From the NCBI GenBank assembly GCA_963995525.1, contig OZ023216.1:36243468-36307467 (forward strand): a stretch of DNA of 64,000 nt. Direction: 5' to 3'. Positions 34,196-44,760 of the stretch are shown piece after piece. The notes beneath the pieces were generated by a model. It saw only the letters and a program-made list of their open reading frames with translations, was not told the origin of the DNA and did no database searches. The position numbers and the translations under genes are program-made. This DNA is from Escarpia spicata. Its lineage: Eukaryota; Annelida; Polychaeta; Sabellida; Siboglinidae. The first letter of the stretch is position 1. Every line of letters starts with the position of its first letter.

Positions 34196-34345
34196 AGGTA
34201 AGGTAAGGATGCATTTTATTTATCCCAACAGCAGAAACAAATTATACAGAGAGTGCGGCTAGTGTAGTGGTTAGCACATCCGCCTGGCATGCCAGTGCTC
34301 TGAGTTCGAAACCTGGACCGAGCAGGCATGATATTTGGTGTAAAA
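34196..34345 (+). mobile_element. tRNA-derived SINE head, right arm
   Basis: Mirror of the left-arm SINE: TAGTGTAGTGGTTAGCAC (from about 34,260) and GAGTTCGAAACC (about 34,302). Both arms carry it at the same internal position, so it was present before, or was copied by, the event that made the arms alike. Confidence 0.75.
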
Positions 34346-34927
34346 ATCTGGCTCTCAAAATTGGGGACGGCGTATCCCTCGTGCCTCGGTGATCACATTA
34401 ATGTCGGTCCCGTCTCAATTTGGGACGTAAAAGAACCACTGAGGACGACAAGCACCCTGGTAGTGACCACCCTCAGTGCCAGTAATAAAATGGCAGTATA
34501 TAAAGAATGAAACCTCAAGACCATTACATTGTAACCACAATAATACAGACTAGTCAGTTAATAGAACATTGCCAAGAGCTGGAGACAACTAGAACTACAA
34601 AATATGAAAACAAATACTAAGCTACAAATTTTACAATAACAATTTACATAATGTCAACAAAATTCAAAACAAATCACTGTGTGATGGGAGACTCCACACT
34701 ATTATTATCTTTAAAGTTTAATAATATTCACTTAAAAACAGCCTCCCCCATTCATGACATAGACGCTCACGCTTCATAGACGAGACTGGCTGCACTGACC
34801 GTTTTATATACATTTTAGATGGATGTATACGTTGCTTTCACTGAATTGTACACGTTATAGTACGAATAAATATTATTATTGACAGTTTTCGAAACATCAT
34901 GAATTATCGCTCACACACAGTACCAAC

Positions 34928-35034
34928 CTTCCCGACAAACAATTCGCGTTTTCTGGCAGACTGCTTGGCACTTCGTTTCTTCCGTTCATCGACTTTGAGT
35001 TCTTTTAAACTCCAACTTTGATAAAACAGCTCAT
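34928..35034 (-). pseudogene. Exon 1 of SWIM-type gene, right-arm copy
   Basis: Mirror of the left-arm exon, 107 nt instead of 108. A single T is missing in the run after ATGAGCTG, so the ATG frame reaches a stop after nine codons, though the downstream part (LKELKVDERKKRS) is preserved in the other frame. The same donor (AAG|GTTGGT) is kept. This lies upstream of the SWIM exon and is the expected first exon of the minus-strand gene. Confidence 0.6.
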
Positions 35035-35451
35035 AACGTGGGTGAAAAATGATCGATATAAGTATTCTGTACACCACGTCGTGACGTTGGTGATGACAGC
35101 GCAAGGCCTGACCAAAGCAATTATATAATTGCTTTGGCCTGACTTGCAAGGGATACTTCAGTATTTGCAAGTTGCTTAGCTTAGGTCACTGAGTGCAATT
35201 TGTGCCAGATTATCTTTTGGAGAACTTCTTTTCGAGAAAATATTTTGGAGACAATTTTTTTGAGAAAATATTTTGGAGAAATATTTGATCAAACTAGTGA
35301 ATTATTTGACAACAATCTTGCACAATGACAGCGTAAACGGATAATCGAAAGTCAGAATTCGACAATCTCGGCGTAAATGGATAATCGAAAGTCAGAAATC
35401 AACAATGTAGCATTGTGGAATTATGGCCCTAATATCGTTCCATAGTCATAT

Positions 35452-35576
35452 AGCAGACACTTCGCATAGTCAATTCTCGATATAACAAGAGAGTACATAA
35501 GACGGACTGCGGCATTCTGTGTTAGGCACGATCGGATCGACGCAATGTTCCTCGGATAATAGGAGGCTACGCATGA
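35452..35576 (-). mobile_element. LINE 5' portion, other side of the 12-kb insertion
   Basis: Read on minus: LMYSLVISRIDYAKCLLYD, which joins directly to FPDCLINKLQ at 23,370 once the element and one AGTCATAT are removed. The LINE is truncated at about 35,576, where the minisatellite resumes. Confidence 0.88.
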
Positions 35577-36020
35577 TCTATGCAGTCATGCTGAAGGATG
35601 GTATACCTAGTCGTGCTGAAGGATGATCTATACAATCGTGCTGAAGGATGGTCTGTCCAGTCATGCGGAAGAATGGTCTGTACAGTCCTGCTGAAGGATG
35701 GTCTGCCCAGTATTACTGAAGTATGGTCTGCCCAGTCGTGCTGAAGGATGGTCTGCCCAGTCATGCTGATGGATGGTTTGCCCAGTCGTGCTGAAGGATG
35801 GTCTACCCAGTCGTACTTAAGTATGGTCTGCTCAGTCGTGCGTCTATACAGTCATGCTGAATGATGGTCTGCCCAGTCATACTGATGGATGGTCTGCCCA
35901 GTCATGCTGAAGGATGGTCTGCCCAGTCGTGCTGAATGATGGTCTGCGAAGTCATGCTGAAGGATGGTCTGCCCAGTCGTGCTGAATGATGGTCTGCGAA
36001 GTCATGCTGAAGATGGTCTG
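35577..36020 (+). repeat. 25-bp minisatellite, right array
   Basis: About 17 units of GTCATGCTGAAGGATGGTCT plus GCCCA with variants (GTCGTGC, GAATGATGG). Same unit and orientation as 22,466-22,632. The two arrays were once contiguous or nearly so. Confidence 0.92.
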
Positions 36021-36039
36021 CACAGTATATTCTTCTCGC

Positions 36040-36410
36040 AGAAACCACATGATTACCTTCCAGACGAAGGGATGGTGGTGGCCAACCAAGCTAAAGAACT
36101 ATGCGCAACAAGACTGCTACTACCATCTCGGCGGAGCTGACCAGATCATGTTGTTCGTACTCCGAACAGGACACAACACAATGAAAGCACATCTTTACAG
36201 CAAATTGAAGATCGGCCTATCCGAGATGTGCTCCTCTGAAACTGGACCAGTGAGCACCTACTTCTGCACTGCACATTACAGGATGGCCACAGGCGAAATG
36301 CGTGACCAGAAGTCACCCCCCCTGAACGAGAAGGTGTATGACAATCTTGAGGCGCCGCTGAGGAGGACAACATCACGTTCACGTCTAGAGTGATCGTCGA
36401 AGAAGAAGAA
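36040..36410 (+). pseudogene. LINE C-terminal tail
   Basis: The frame ending at 36,393 reads QDCYYHLGGADQIMLFVLRT, GHNTMKAHLYSKLKIGLSEM, and DNLEAPLRRTTSRSRLE. R-T-G-H-N-x-[LM]-x-A-H-[LM] followed by a cysteine-rich knuckle is common at the end of some LINE polyproteins. Here the knuckle is changed. The sequence after the stop (GATCGTCGAAGAAGAAGAAA) looks like a short tail. Confidence 0.65.
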
Positions 36411-39400
36411 ACTGAAGAACTTATGTTGCATATTTTGTGCTGCCGCTTTACTCAGCTGTTCATGTTGTACTAGCTATTTTCTTATTGTGTAACACTTCCA
36501 AAGGCATGCATATAATATAACTACAACTTAACGTCCTCACGGTGTTTATATTACTACTGAGTGTAACCGCTCCCATTTTGTGTGTGCAACCGACTTAAAC
36601 GGAGGAAAGTAGGCCTATTGTCTATTATTACTCGTTTAAGAGATATCGTTTTATTATAACCACAGCAATTTAACAGCTACTCTTTTTTTGTCCCCAAATT
36701 AAGATGTGTTGTATTAATATCGTATTAATTTAACCATCACTATATGTTGTGATAACAGTCCCATCGAGGGGGTTATATTAGTTTTGTGTTAACTCTCCCA
36801 ACATTGCGATGTAATTTGTCTTTTACCAGGCTGATTTATTTTCCACATTGTGCGTGCGTGCGTTCTTGCGAGCGACCGAGTGGGCGCGGGTGTGTGGTTT
36901 AGACTAAATATTTAAATTAATTTGAGTGCAAACACGAGAGATTGCTTTCGTATATTTTAGTATTTTGATTAAATGTATGAAATTATGATAATATTATGCG
37001 TACGTCGCGCGCGATGCGCGAATTGTTTTCGCAACGGTAACTTGGCAGTAACGCGCCTAGGTGGAGAAGAGAAGAATCGCCAAGCCATTTTCCGGTTATT
37101 GTGTAGTACAATAAAAATACCGCGTTTGTTGCGTTCCTACTCAGACGTACGAAATCACACTTTGTACTGCACAACATATAAACCAGAAGCAAATATTGTT
37201 TTACATAGACGCGAGAAGATTGGCTAACCTCATTTTAATTTGCTGAAAATTGTCAATTATTTAAAGCAATTACGGACCAATTAAACGGTTTTAGTTTACT
37301 GCAGTCAACAGAAACAACCAGACAAGAAATTATATAAAATCGTCAAGATTATTTTTCATATCACATTGAACACCTGTCCAGTGTTTCGTAGACAACAGTA
37401 GGCCTACATTATATACTTACCTGATACACATGGACAATTACCGATAATCAGAAATCTCCATCGACGGTTCTAGTCTTAGAAAGGTCATTGGTATTATAAA
37501 ACCAGTATGGTTCTCGCCCTGGTAGTTTAGTAATCTTTATTTGCAAAATATGACATTTTGTGAACAATACTACAGTGTAGCAGAAAAATTTCGAAGTGTG
37601 TATGGAACAGAAGCCTCTCGTTTACGAGAACAACTTGTTCTAAGGAACAATTAAACCGACGAATAGAAGGAAGATGAATGAGCTGAAGGAAGATGTTACG
37701 ATACTGTACGGCTGAGTGGGAAGAACGATAAAAGGCCGGATCATATGCGCTGCTCATTTGGTGCGTATGGAGAAGGGTTGACTACCAAAGAAAGCAGGTG
37801 TGACGTCATAGCCAGGCCACAAGAAAATGAATGTGAAGATTGAGTAAAGAGAGATGGAAGACAAACAGTATTTGAACTAGTCTCGTTTTACATATAGGAA
37901 GAAAGAAACGTGGAATAGCACAGTATGACTCCCCAACTTTCAGGATTCATGTACATAAAGCAATGCACGATATTCTTTTTGTTGACGACAACTATTTATT
38001 TTTCTCAAAGAGCATGGATCTGCTAATCACTTGGCACTAGTAATAATGCGCGTCATTGAGTATATTAGCGATTACATGACATCCGGCCGCGTATCCTACC
38101 AACGGCCTTTGGCGGGCTATACACAACAACTGAAAGAAGACGCTTCAGCGTCTATTGCAATCAAACGAGGGAAACAGTCCACTATAGTTTTTCAGGTACA
38201 CATCTTTGACCGGTTAACTTAAGAACTTGTATATTACTGTCAGGCGTTAGATGTGTCACTATCCTTCAAAATACAGGTGCATCGTTTCTGTTCTACGGTA
38301 AACAATACACAACATTTGATTGTGTATAGGCCTCGATAGAGGATCACCATGACGACTGGACCACAAATACGGGCAATGACGTACGACTAAAGGACTCAGT
38401 GCATTCTACAAGAAAGCTGTTTCCTGTAATAAGTGTGGTTGAGACCAATTTAGACTAGGCAAATTAGGTATGAAACATTTGTAAAGCAATTATATAGAAA
38501 ACCAATTACAGCGTAGGTTGTATTGTTGTGTTGAATCTTGTAACGCTGCCCCCGTAAAAAAATGGCACAGCAATTATTGCTACCAATCTGATATTGACAG
38601 ATAAATTAGCTAACGTTCGTTTTTAACCGTTTTAATCATCTCGCTGACCCGTAGACCCACCATACAATATATTGTAATCGAGTCGACATAAAAACAAAAC
38701 TGGTAAGTATTATAATGTATGGTAGAAAAATATAAGATTTTGTCAAAACAGGAGATTCCAACCAACACTAAATATAGTCCCTATCGTATGAGCCATCCTA
38801 TGAATTAATTAAAACAACTATTCACCTTATTAAACACAAGTTGTGTTGTACTGTGAAGATCAAATTGTATACAATAGGTAGGAGGAATGTGAACTGACAT
38901 GATAGGGCTATCGGATTATTATCCATATCATAAATTCGGCGCCGAGTTAATCTTTATGTATTTGCAAGCGTCTTTGGGACAAGATCGCCTAAGTGACTTG
39001 GCCGTTCTAAACATAAAGGGACGTTAGACCCGCTAATCCGGTCACCTCGCTATTCAGGAATACGGTCAGTAACCCAGTGCAAAACGATGAGATTGCCGGG
39101 AAGCCAAGATTGGCGGTGACACGGCCGATCAGACATTGAGCCTATGTGTATCTAAATGTTAATAGTAATCAGAGTTACTCTTACCCAATTCATCAGACAA
39201 AATACTGTATCCATTAATAAAACATACGCTACACTATACACGACCGTGCATAGTTGAAAATGCGTTCATACCTTTTTCATTTTTATTTAGGTGAACTTTT
39301 GATTTTCAAAATTCTTTGCAATAATACACACTCCAACAGATAAAGCAAAGATATATAGTCATATACATGCAAGTAATTTTCAAAGTTCACGGTTAAAATA

Positions 39401-39610
39401 AACGGTTCAGTTGGTTCAAAGAGGAAAATATATGTAGGGGACGCCAAATTGTGTTTTGTACCTGGGCGCCAAGGACCCTCATTACGCCACTGCAGCCGAA
39501 TAAGAACAGGTTACGGCAGGTTGAAACAGAATATGACTCAGATGGGGCTGGCTCCATCAGCTGCCTGGTTTCAGGAATTTCAATGTGACACGAGACGACC
39601 TCCTTTGAAT
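36411..39610. other. No gene seen
   Basis: About 3.2 kb without recognisable exon, RNA gene or element. The small open stretches (36,973-37,227; 37,527-37,757; 38,031-38,222) show no family motif. It may be intronic or intergenic. Confidence 0.45.
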
Positions 39611-39614
39611 CATA

Positions 39615-39945
39615 CGCAAGAAGAAGTGGGGCACAGCGGTTAGAGTGCTGGACTGTCGTTTGGAGTGACCGGGGTTCAACTCCTGGTGCCGCCGGGCGAT
39701 GATTCGGTACTGGTTCGGCCGATGTGTCGAACTTGGACAATTTCGTTCACCCTTCAGTAATGACCTCCCGTCCTCTTCTTGGTCTTCTTTGCTTCTTTCC
39801 TTCGTCGCTTGGACGGTGCGCAATGGACGGAAGACGGGGTCTTGTATGGTGTATTGTTTATCGCTTGCCAGGTTGTGTATTTGTCGTTCCCCACAACTAG
39901 GAGAAGGTCAGGTTTATTTGTTTGTCATTAAATAGATCAAACACG
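39615..39945 (+). mobile_element. tRNA-derived SINE
   Basis: GTGGGGCACAGCGGTTAGAG (A-box) and GACCGGGGTTCAACTCC (B-box) have tRNA spacing, followed by a GC-richer body to about 39,940. It differs from the SINEs at 24.5 kb and 31.8 kb, so it is another family. Confidence 0.75.
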
Positions 39946-41842
39946 CTTTCCTAGGTTAATCACGAATATGAATGTTTAATAGCAGTAGGCAACGTTGTAT
40001 ACTTTTGCAACATGACAATCGGCAACTCTCTGCGAGACTGGCACACGGCCCAGCCCGCCGTGTAAATATTTATTTAATGTGTCGTAGCGTCTCCCGAATT
40101 TAATAAATCTCTCCCACTTTCTGATGTAAAATCAGCGTCTTTAAAGTAAATTGGCGTGGCACTGAGCCAGAGCTTTCTGGAGCCATATCCTGCTCTAACT
40201 CCATTGATGATTTAACGTTGTGACATCTACGCATTCGCGGATATGCCGAGGGGATGGATGCGACTCCATACGTAAGTCGGACGTTTTGCCAAATTTGCTA
40301 AAAATATGTTTGTAATATTTCCGCTAACTTGGAAAACTCCCCATAACAGAACACAGGCGATGCATAGGTTAGGCTAGCTCGTGAACGTTTGCACTAGAAA
40401 CGTGGTTACGATCTCTACATGTCAAATAAGTCTGGGTTCGCTTTCACGTCCTTTCATCTGCCAGAGCTAAAAGTGAACAATTTAAATAAACAATAAGAAC
40501 AGCGCTTTCCTGTGACTGAAAGCAAGGCGCCCATCTCGTGAGAACCCTTAAACCACTTGTTAGCTTTTTTCTATAAGCCTTTTTTACACTAACCTTTTAC
40601 CTAGACGGACCCTGCCTGGGTTTTCTTGTAACATCTACACTCTTTCTATAACCAGTAATTAACCAATTAGCCTCGGTGGTTCGTTACACTACGTTGCCCG
40701 TGTCTTTCGGAAGAGACGCAATAAGCCGTTGGTCCCTTCTATGCCAGGGAAAATAAAAGATCCCACTCAGGGAAATGGAAAGAACCTGTCATGGACTTAC
40801 TGAGCGGAGGATTCATTCTTTTTAAAAAACTTCGACAGAATCATCAACAAAATGATGGTGGTCGTACAACAGAAGATTATTCAAGAACATGGGTCTTTTA
40901 AAGCTGGATTATATTTGTTAACTCCAACAATTAAAATTAGATTTAAACTTGTAAATAAAAAATACCAGAATACCTTAATACTATGCTCATTGTACATAAT
41001 TAAAACATTAATAACTATCATACAAAAAACAGTAATAAAATCTTCTTAAATCGAGTAAATCATAATTGTTGTCACTAATTGCATTATACATTCAATTATT
41101 AACACTGTTAACAATGTACCATCTGAACTCAGAAATAAGATTTATACCCATTCTCTCCAATGCTTTTTAATATATTGTAATTACTTACTATTATAAGGAA
41201 TTATAAAACTTAATGTTTTATCCCAAATTGTTACATTTGTACTAACTGAAAATAAGATAAACCTTCCAACGTAAACGGTTTATAAACTTTGTATGCTGTT
41301 TAGTTATGACTATACCGAACGAATCAGTATTACAGTGTTTTGTAACGTAAGACAATTGTATTTATATACTGTGCGTCGTTTATGGCTTTTTAACGGGAAG
41401 GGCAACACGACATACATCGAAGCAGACGAAGCCATCTTTTTAATCTCTTCGCGCACTCCTGCCCATTTTCAGGGATCCATTATTATTTCACCAATGGTAA
41501 TGACATCACGACATCCTCCTTTCTTTCGAACGAACACAAAATAAAGCAACCAAGCGTAATTACAACGCGATCGAACTGTTCATCACTATTCAGTGATTTT
41601 CCAGTACCGTGTCCTTAACGTTCAGTCATATAACTGATTAGCTTCTTTACGTCTGCACCAGGTCTGCACAGCATCTCTCTCTGTAACATGAAAGATAGCT
41701 CACTTATATTTTGTTAATTGTCATTTTTACTTACTAAACTTGAAACTGAAGAATATACTGTCCTTGGATCTGATTACTTTGATATCCAATAAAGAGTTAT
41801 ATTACTTGAAACTAACAAAACAAGCTTTCAGCTGTTTACTAC
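39946..41842. other. No gene; SINE-domain-like patch at about 40,655-40,800
   Basis: The patch with TTTCGGAAGAGACG ... CCGTTGGTCCC ... AAAAGATCCCACT resembles the shared 3' domain of several animal SINEs, without a visible head. The remainder is AT-rich and featureless. Confidence 0.35.
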
Positions 41843-41973
41843 TTCTGTTACTACTACTACTACTATTACTACTACTACTATTATTACTACTACTACTACT
41901 ATTACTACTACTACTACTACTACTTCTACTACTACTACTACTACTACTACAACACTACTACTACTACTACTAC

Positions 41974-42036
<63 letters not shown>

Positions 42037-42095
42037 ACTACTATTACTAATACTACTACTACTACTATTAGTACTACTACTGCAACTATTAGTAG

Positions 42096-42129
<34 letters not shown>

Positions 42130-42130
42130 G

Positions 42131-42198
<68 letters not shown>

Positions 42199-42215
42199 AT
42201 TACTACTACAACTAC
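41843..42215. repeat. Compound trinucleotide repeat (CTA/ACT)n with (GCT)n blocks
   Basis: About 370 bp of trinucleotides, switching between ACT/CTA and two pure (GCT)n blocks (about 41,988-42,036 and 42,175-42,198). It generates plus ORFs of poly-Leu/Thr/Ala and a minus poly-Ser ORF that are artefacts. Confidence 0.95.
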
Positions 42216-42238
42216 ACATCAACGGTCATGAATTCACA

Positions 42239-42785
42239 TCACTGGAACCTTAACGGCTTCTTCACTTGTCTGCCACTGCGAGTTGTGTACAGTTCTCTTG
42301 ATGACATTTCGGGTGGCTTCCCCGAAAGCTGTGATGAAGCTACTGGTTCAGCCATCTTTGTAGCTGTCCAAGCTCGACTGGTGTAGACTGCTGCTCTTTG
42401 ATGTCCTCTGGTTTAGTCTCAGTTGATGTCTGCAGTTTGAGGTGTTTGCGGTTACGCCTTGGCTCTCCAACTGCTGTTTTCACTAGAAACGACCTCGGCG
42501 CACACGTTGTGTTCACCGTCGCCTGCTACCCCTTCACACTTAACTAGGACGGGATCTCCCGGTTGGAGGTCACGCAAGGGTCGTATACCATAGTGACGGT
42601 CGTAGTTTTACTTCTGATTTTGCTTGAACACTTCATTGCGCTCACGTACCATGTCCGGACTGAGTGTTTCTGGCAGGGCAGGTAGAATCGTCCGTAGACG
42701 TTTGCTGAAGGCTAGTTCTGCAGGACTAACCCCGAGTTATGGAATCGGAGTCGAGCTGTATACAATAGAGCGAGGAATAGATCTA
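42239..42785 (-). pseudogene. Ty3/Gypsy integrase C-terminus
   Basis: Read on minus from about 42,785: GVSPAELAFSKRLRTILPAL, RERNEVFKQNQK, a stop, NYDRHYGIRPLRDLQPGDPV and LVKCEG, ending at a stop at 42,239-42,241 after a further stop. These are the end of the integrase core and the C-terminal module (L-x-P-G-D-x-V) typical of Ty3/Gypsy retrotransposons. The catalytic core and LTRs are not visible. The copy abuts a LINE at about 42,785. Confidence 0.8.
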
Positions 42786-43904
42786 GCCGTTGTTTCTCCT
42801 TCAGACTGGCGCGGCCAAACCACACTGAAATCGAGAAAGTGAGGTTATTTTCAATGATGGTGCGGTAGAACCGTATCATAATCTCGTGAGCAATGCCGAA
42901 TCTCCTGAGCTGCCTCATGAAGAACAGGCGTTGTTGTGCCTTTTTGTAATGCACGGTGTGTTTGTGCCCCAGCTGAGATCGCTTGAAATCGTTGTTCCAA
43001 GGAATTTAAAAGATTCAACCTGCTCGACCTCCACGCCATTTATCGAAAGAGGGCGGATGGGTGTCTTCTTTTTGTGAAAATCAACAAACATTTCTTTAGT
43101 CTTTGAAACGTTCAAATCGAGGTTGTTATCCGCACACCAACCAACCATTCACTGAACTTCCTCCCTGTATGCCGTCTCATCCGCATTCTCAACGCAGCCC
43201 TCCACAGTGGTGTCATCGGAAAACTTGATCACAAGGACCAATTGGTCCACGGAGACACAGTCATTTATGAAGATAGTAAACAGGAAGGGGGATAGCATAC
43301 AACCTTGTGGGGCACTTGTGTTCAGGAAAAGGGGTCTGGAAATAGAGTTGTTGACTCTGACAGATTGAGGCCTGTGAAGAAGAAAGTTAAGAACCCAGTA
43401 ACACATGGCAGGATGTACATTCAACAAAGAAAGTTTACCGAACAGCCTGAATGGGATGATGATGTTGAATGCTGAGCTGAAGTCAATGAACAGGATCCTG
43501 GCATAAGTGCCTGGCCTCTTTAGGTGCTTCAGAACGTGATGCAGACCTAAAGCTACCGCATCGTCTACTGATCAGTTTGCTTGGTTTGCAAACTGGTGCG
43601 AGTTCAGGACGCCGTCGGTGGCCGACTTCAGGTACCTGAGCATTATGCTCTCGAACACTTTCATGGCGACTGGGATCAGTACCACTGGACGGTAGTCGTC
43701 CAGTCCGGAGATGTTGGACTTCTTGGGAATAGGTATGATAGTGGAAGTGTTGAAGCAGACTGGAACTCTGCACTGCTGGAGAGAGGAGTTGTAGATATCC
43801 GTAAACACTGCAGAGAATTGGTCGGCGTAGATGTGGATATGTTGTCTGGATCCAAAGCCTTCCGCATGCTCTGTCTCCTGAACAGTTTCCAACTTCATGG
43901 TGCC
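42786..43904 (-). pseudogene. LINE reverse transcriptase (Rex1/Babar-like)
   Basis: Minus frames in order: ADQFSAVFTDIYNSSLQQCR and FNTSTIIPIPKKSNISGLDD (43,700-43,830), VFESIMLRYLKSATDGVLNS, WVLNFLLHRPQSVRVNNSIS (43,380), SAPQGCMLSPFLFTIFINDC (43,290), LVIKFSDDTTVEGCVENADE (YADD variant FSDD, 43,210), LNVSKTKEMFVDFHKKKTPI, VESFKFLGTTISSDLSWGTN, KKAQQRLFFMRQLRRFGIAH. This layout is that of Rex1/Babar LINEs. The part with motif A (about 43,430-43,560) is shifted, and stops occur. It ends at a junction with a Gypsy tail. Confidence 0.85.
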
Positions 43905-43920
43905 GGTTTCATGAACGTAA

Positions 43921-43954
43921 TTACGACGTCGTAGCGACCGCTACGACGTCGTAA
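43921..43954. repeat. Perfect palindrome, 16-bp arms
   Basis: TTACGACGTCGTAGCG, two bases, then its exact complement. Each arm itself contains the 12-base palindrome TACGACGTCGTA. It lies about 16 bp inside the proposed Harbinger left end, and further ACGTCGTA words follow at about 43,963. Confidence 0.9.
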
Positions 43955-44149
43955 GTTTAGAACGTCGTAAAGTTACGTTATTTGGGTTTCATGAGTATCC
44001 TAAGTGCGATTAGCCGTTGCTAGTTGGTCGTAACTTTGCGCTTGGTATATAGCAGACGTAAGCTTACGTTATTTGAAATATATTCGCGGGATGCTCCCCA
44101 AGTTCTAAGATACAAGCACACACGAGACATATATTTTTACAATCATCAA

Positions 44150-44760
44150 TAGCTTGGTGTTTGGTGCATGAACTGCAAAGAAGACACATTAGACGAGAAA
44201 GAGTGTTCAAAGATAGGAATAACTCTCTTGATTCGTTAAACGACGATGAACAAGTTGAGCATTATAGGTTTAGAAGAAATTATATATTATTGTGGCTGAC
44301 CGACGAGTTTGGCGGAAAGGAGGACTGCCGCCCTCGATACAACTTATGGTGACGTTGCGAATTTTTGCTTGTGGGGGCTTTCAAATTGATGTCGCCGATA
44401 CATTCGGAATAACCAAACCAACTGTGTGCCGAATCGTGCACAGTGTGGCAAATATCGTAGGTGGACGGCTTGGTCAATACGTGTTCAGTACCATATGTGA
44501 CAAACCACAAACCATGGCCGATGTGGTGGCGGGCTTCCTCCTGTCTTTGACTTTGGCCGCTTCGCCTTCTACGCGGTATTTGCCTGAAGTTCTATCCGTT
44601 TTATGTTCATCCATTTCTTCCGGACATATCCCAGTCTCCTTGTAGACATGTTACAAGCCGACATGGCCGTGGCAATTTCTATCCACACTCAAGTTTTCAG
44701 TTTCTGTCGGTACGTGGGGATGACGACGACCGGTGCGTGATCAGACTCTCCGAGGAGAGA
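44150..44760 (+). pseudogene. HARBI1-like (PIF/Harbinger) transposase N-terminal remnant
   Basis: First frame: HIRRERVFKDRNNSLDSLND, DEQVEHYRFRRNYILLWLTD. Second frame: LMVTLRIFACGGFQIDVADT, FGITKPTVCRIVHSVANIVG. This is the N-terminal part of PIF/Harbinger transposases (RxRxxFxDRxxPLD, then the helix-turn-helix-like ISKPTVCR block). The DDE catalytic residues that should follow are not recognisable after about 44,560, where frames decay. It is dead by frameshift at about 44,300. Confidence 0.8.

Larger units (their letters stand above)
23371..35443. mobile_element. 12-kb long-terminal-inverted-repeat transposon, family unknown
   Basis: Both ends are the same sequence in inverted orientation (ATGGAACGATATTAGGGCC at 23,371 and its complement ending at 35,443). 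The inverted match extends about 2.47 kb on each side. Exact copies of AGTCATAT (23,363-23,370 and 35,444-35,451) flank it. Removing the element and one copy restores a LINE reading frame. The interior holds a SWIM-like zinc-finger gene remnant on minus, SINEs and a LINE fragment. Eight-base duplications occur in hAT, P, Merlin and Zisupton-type elements, while MULEs usually make 9. The terminal sequence matches none that I recognise. Confidence 0.88.
32968..35443 (-). repeat. Right inverted arm of the 12-kb element
   Basis: Inverted copy of 23,371-25,835. It starts next to the SWIM exon, so the gene read on minus has its first exons in this arm and its later exons in the unique centre. Confidence 0.92.

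Noticed and set aside
23371..35443. Assigning the 12-kb element to MULE, Zisupton/KDZ or Polinton
   Set aside because: MULEs usually make 9-bp duplications; Polintons make 6-bp ones and carry polymerase, integrase and capsid genes; Zisupton TIRs are much shorter as far as I recall. No transposase core was seen, so no family is claimed.
41740..42231. 163-codon ORF of poly-Leu/Thr/Ala and 91-codon poly-Ser ORF on the other strand
   Set aside because: They are direct translations of a trinucleotide repeat with no flanking coding evidence.
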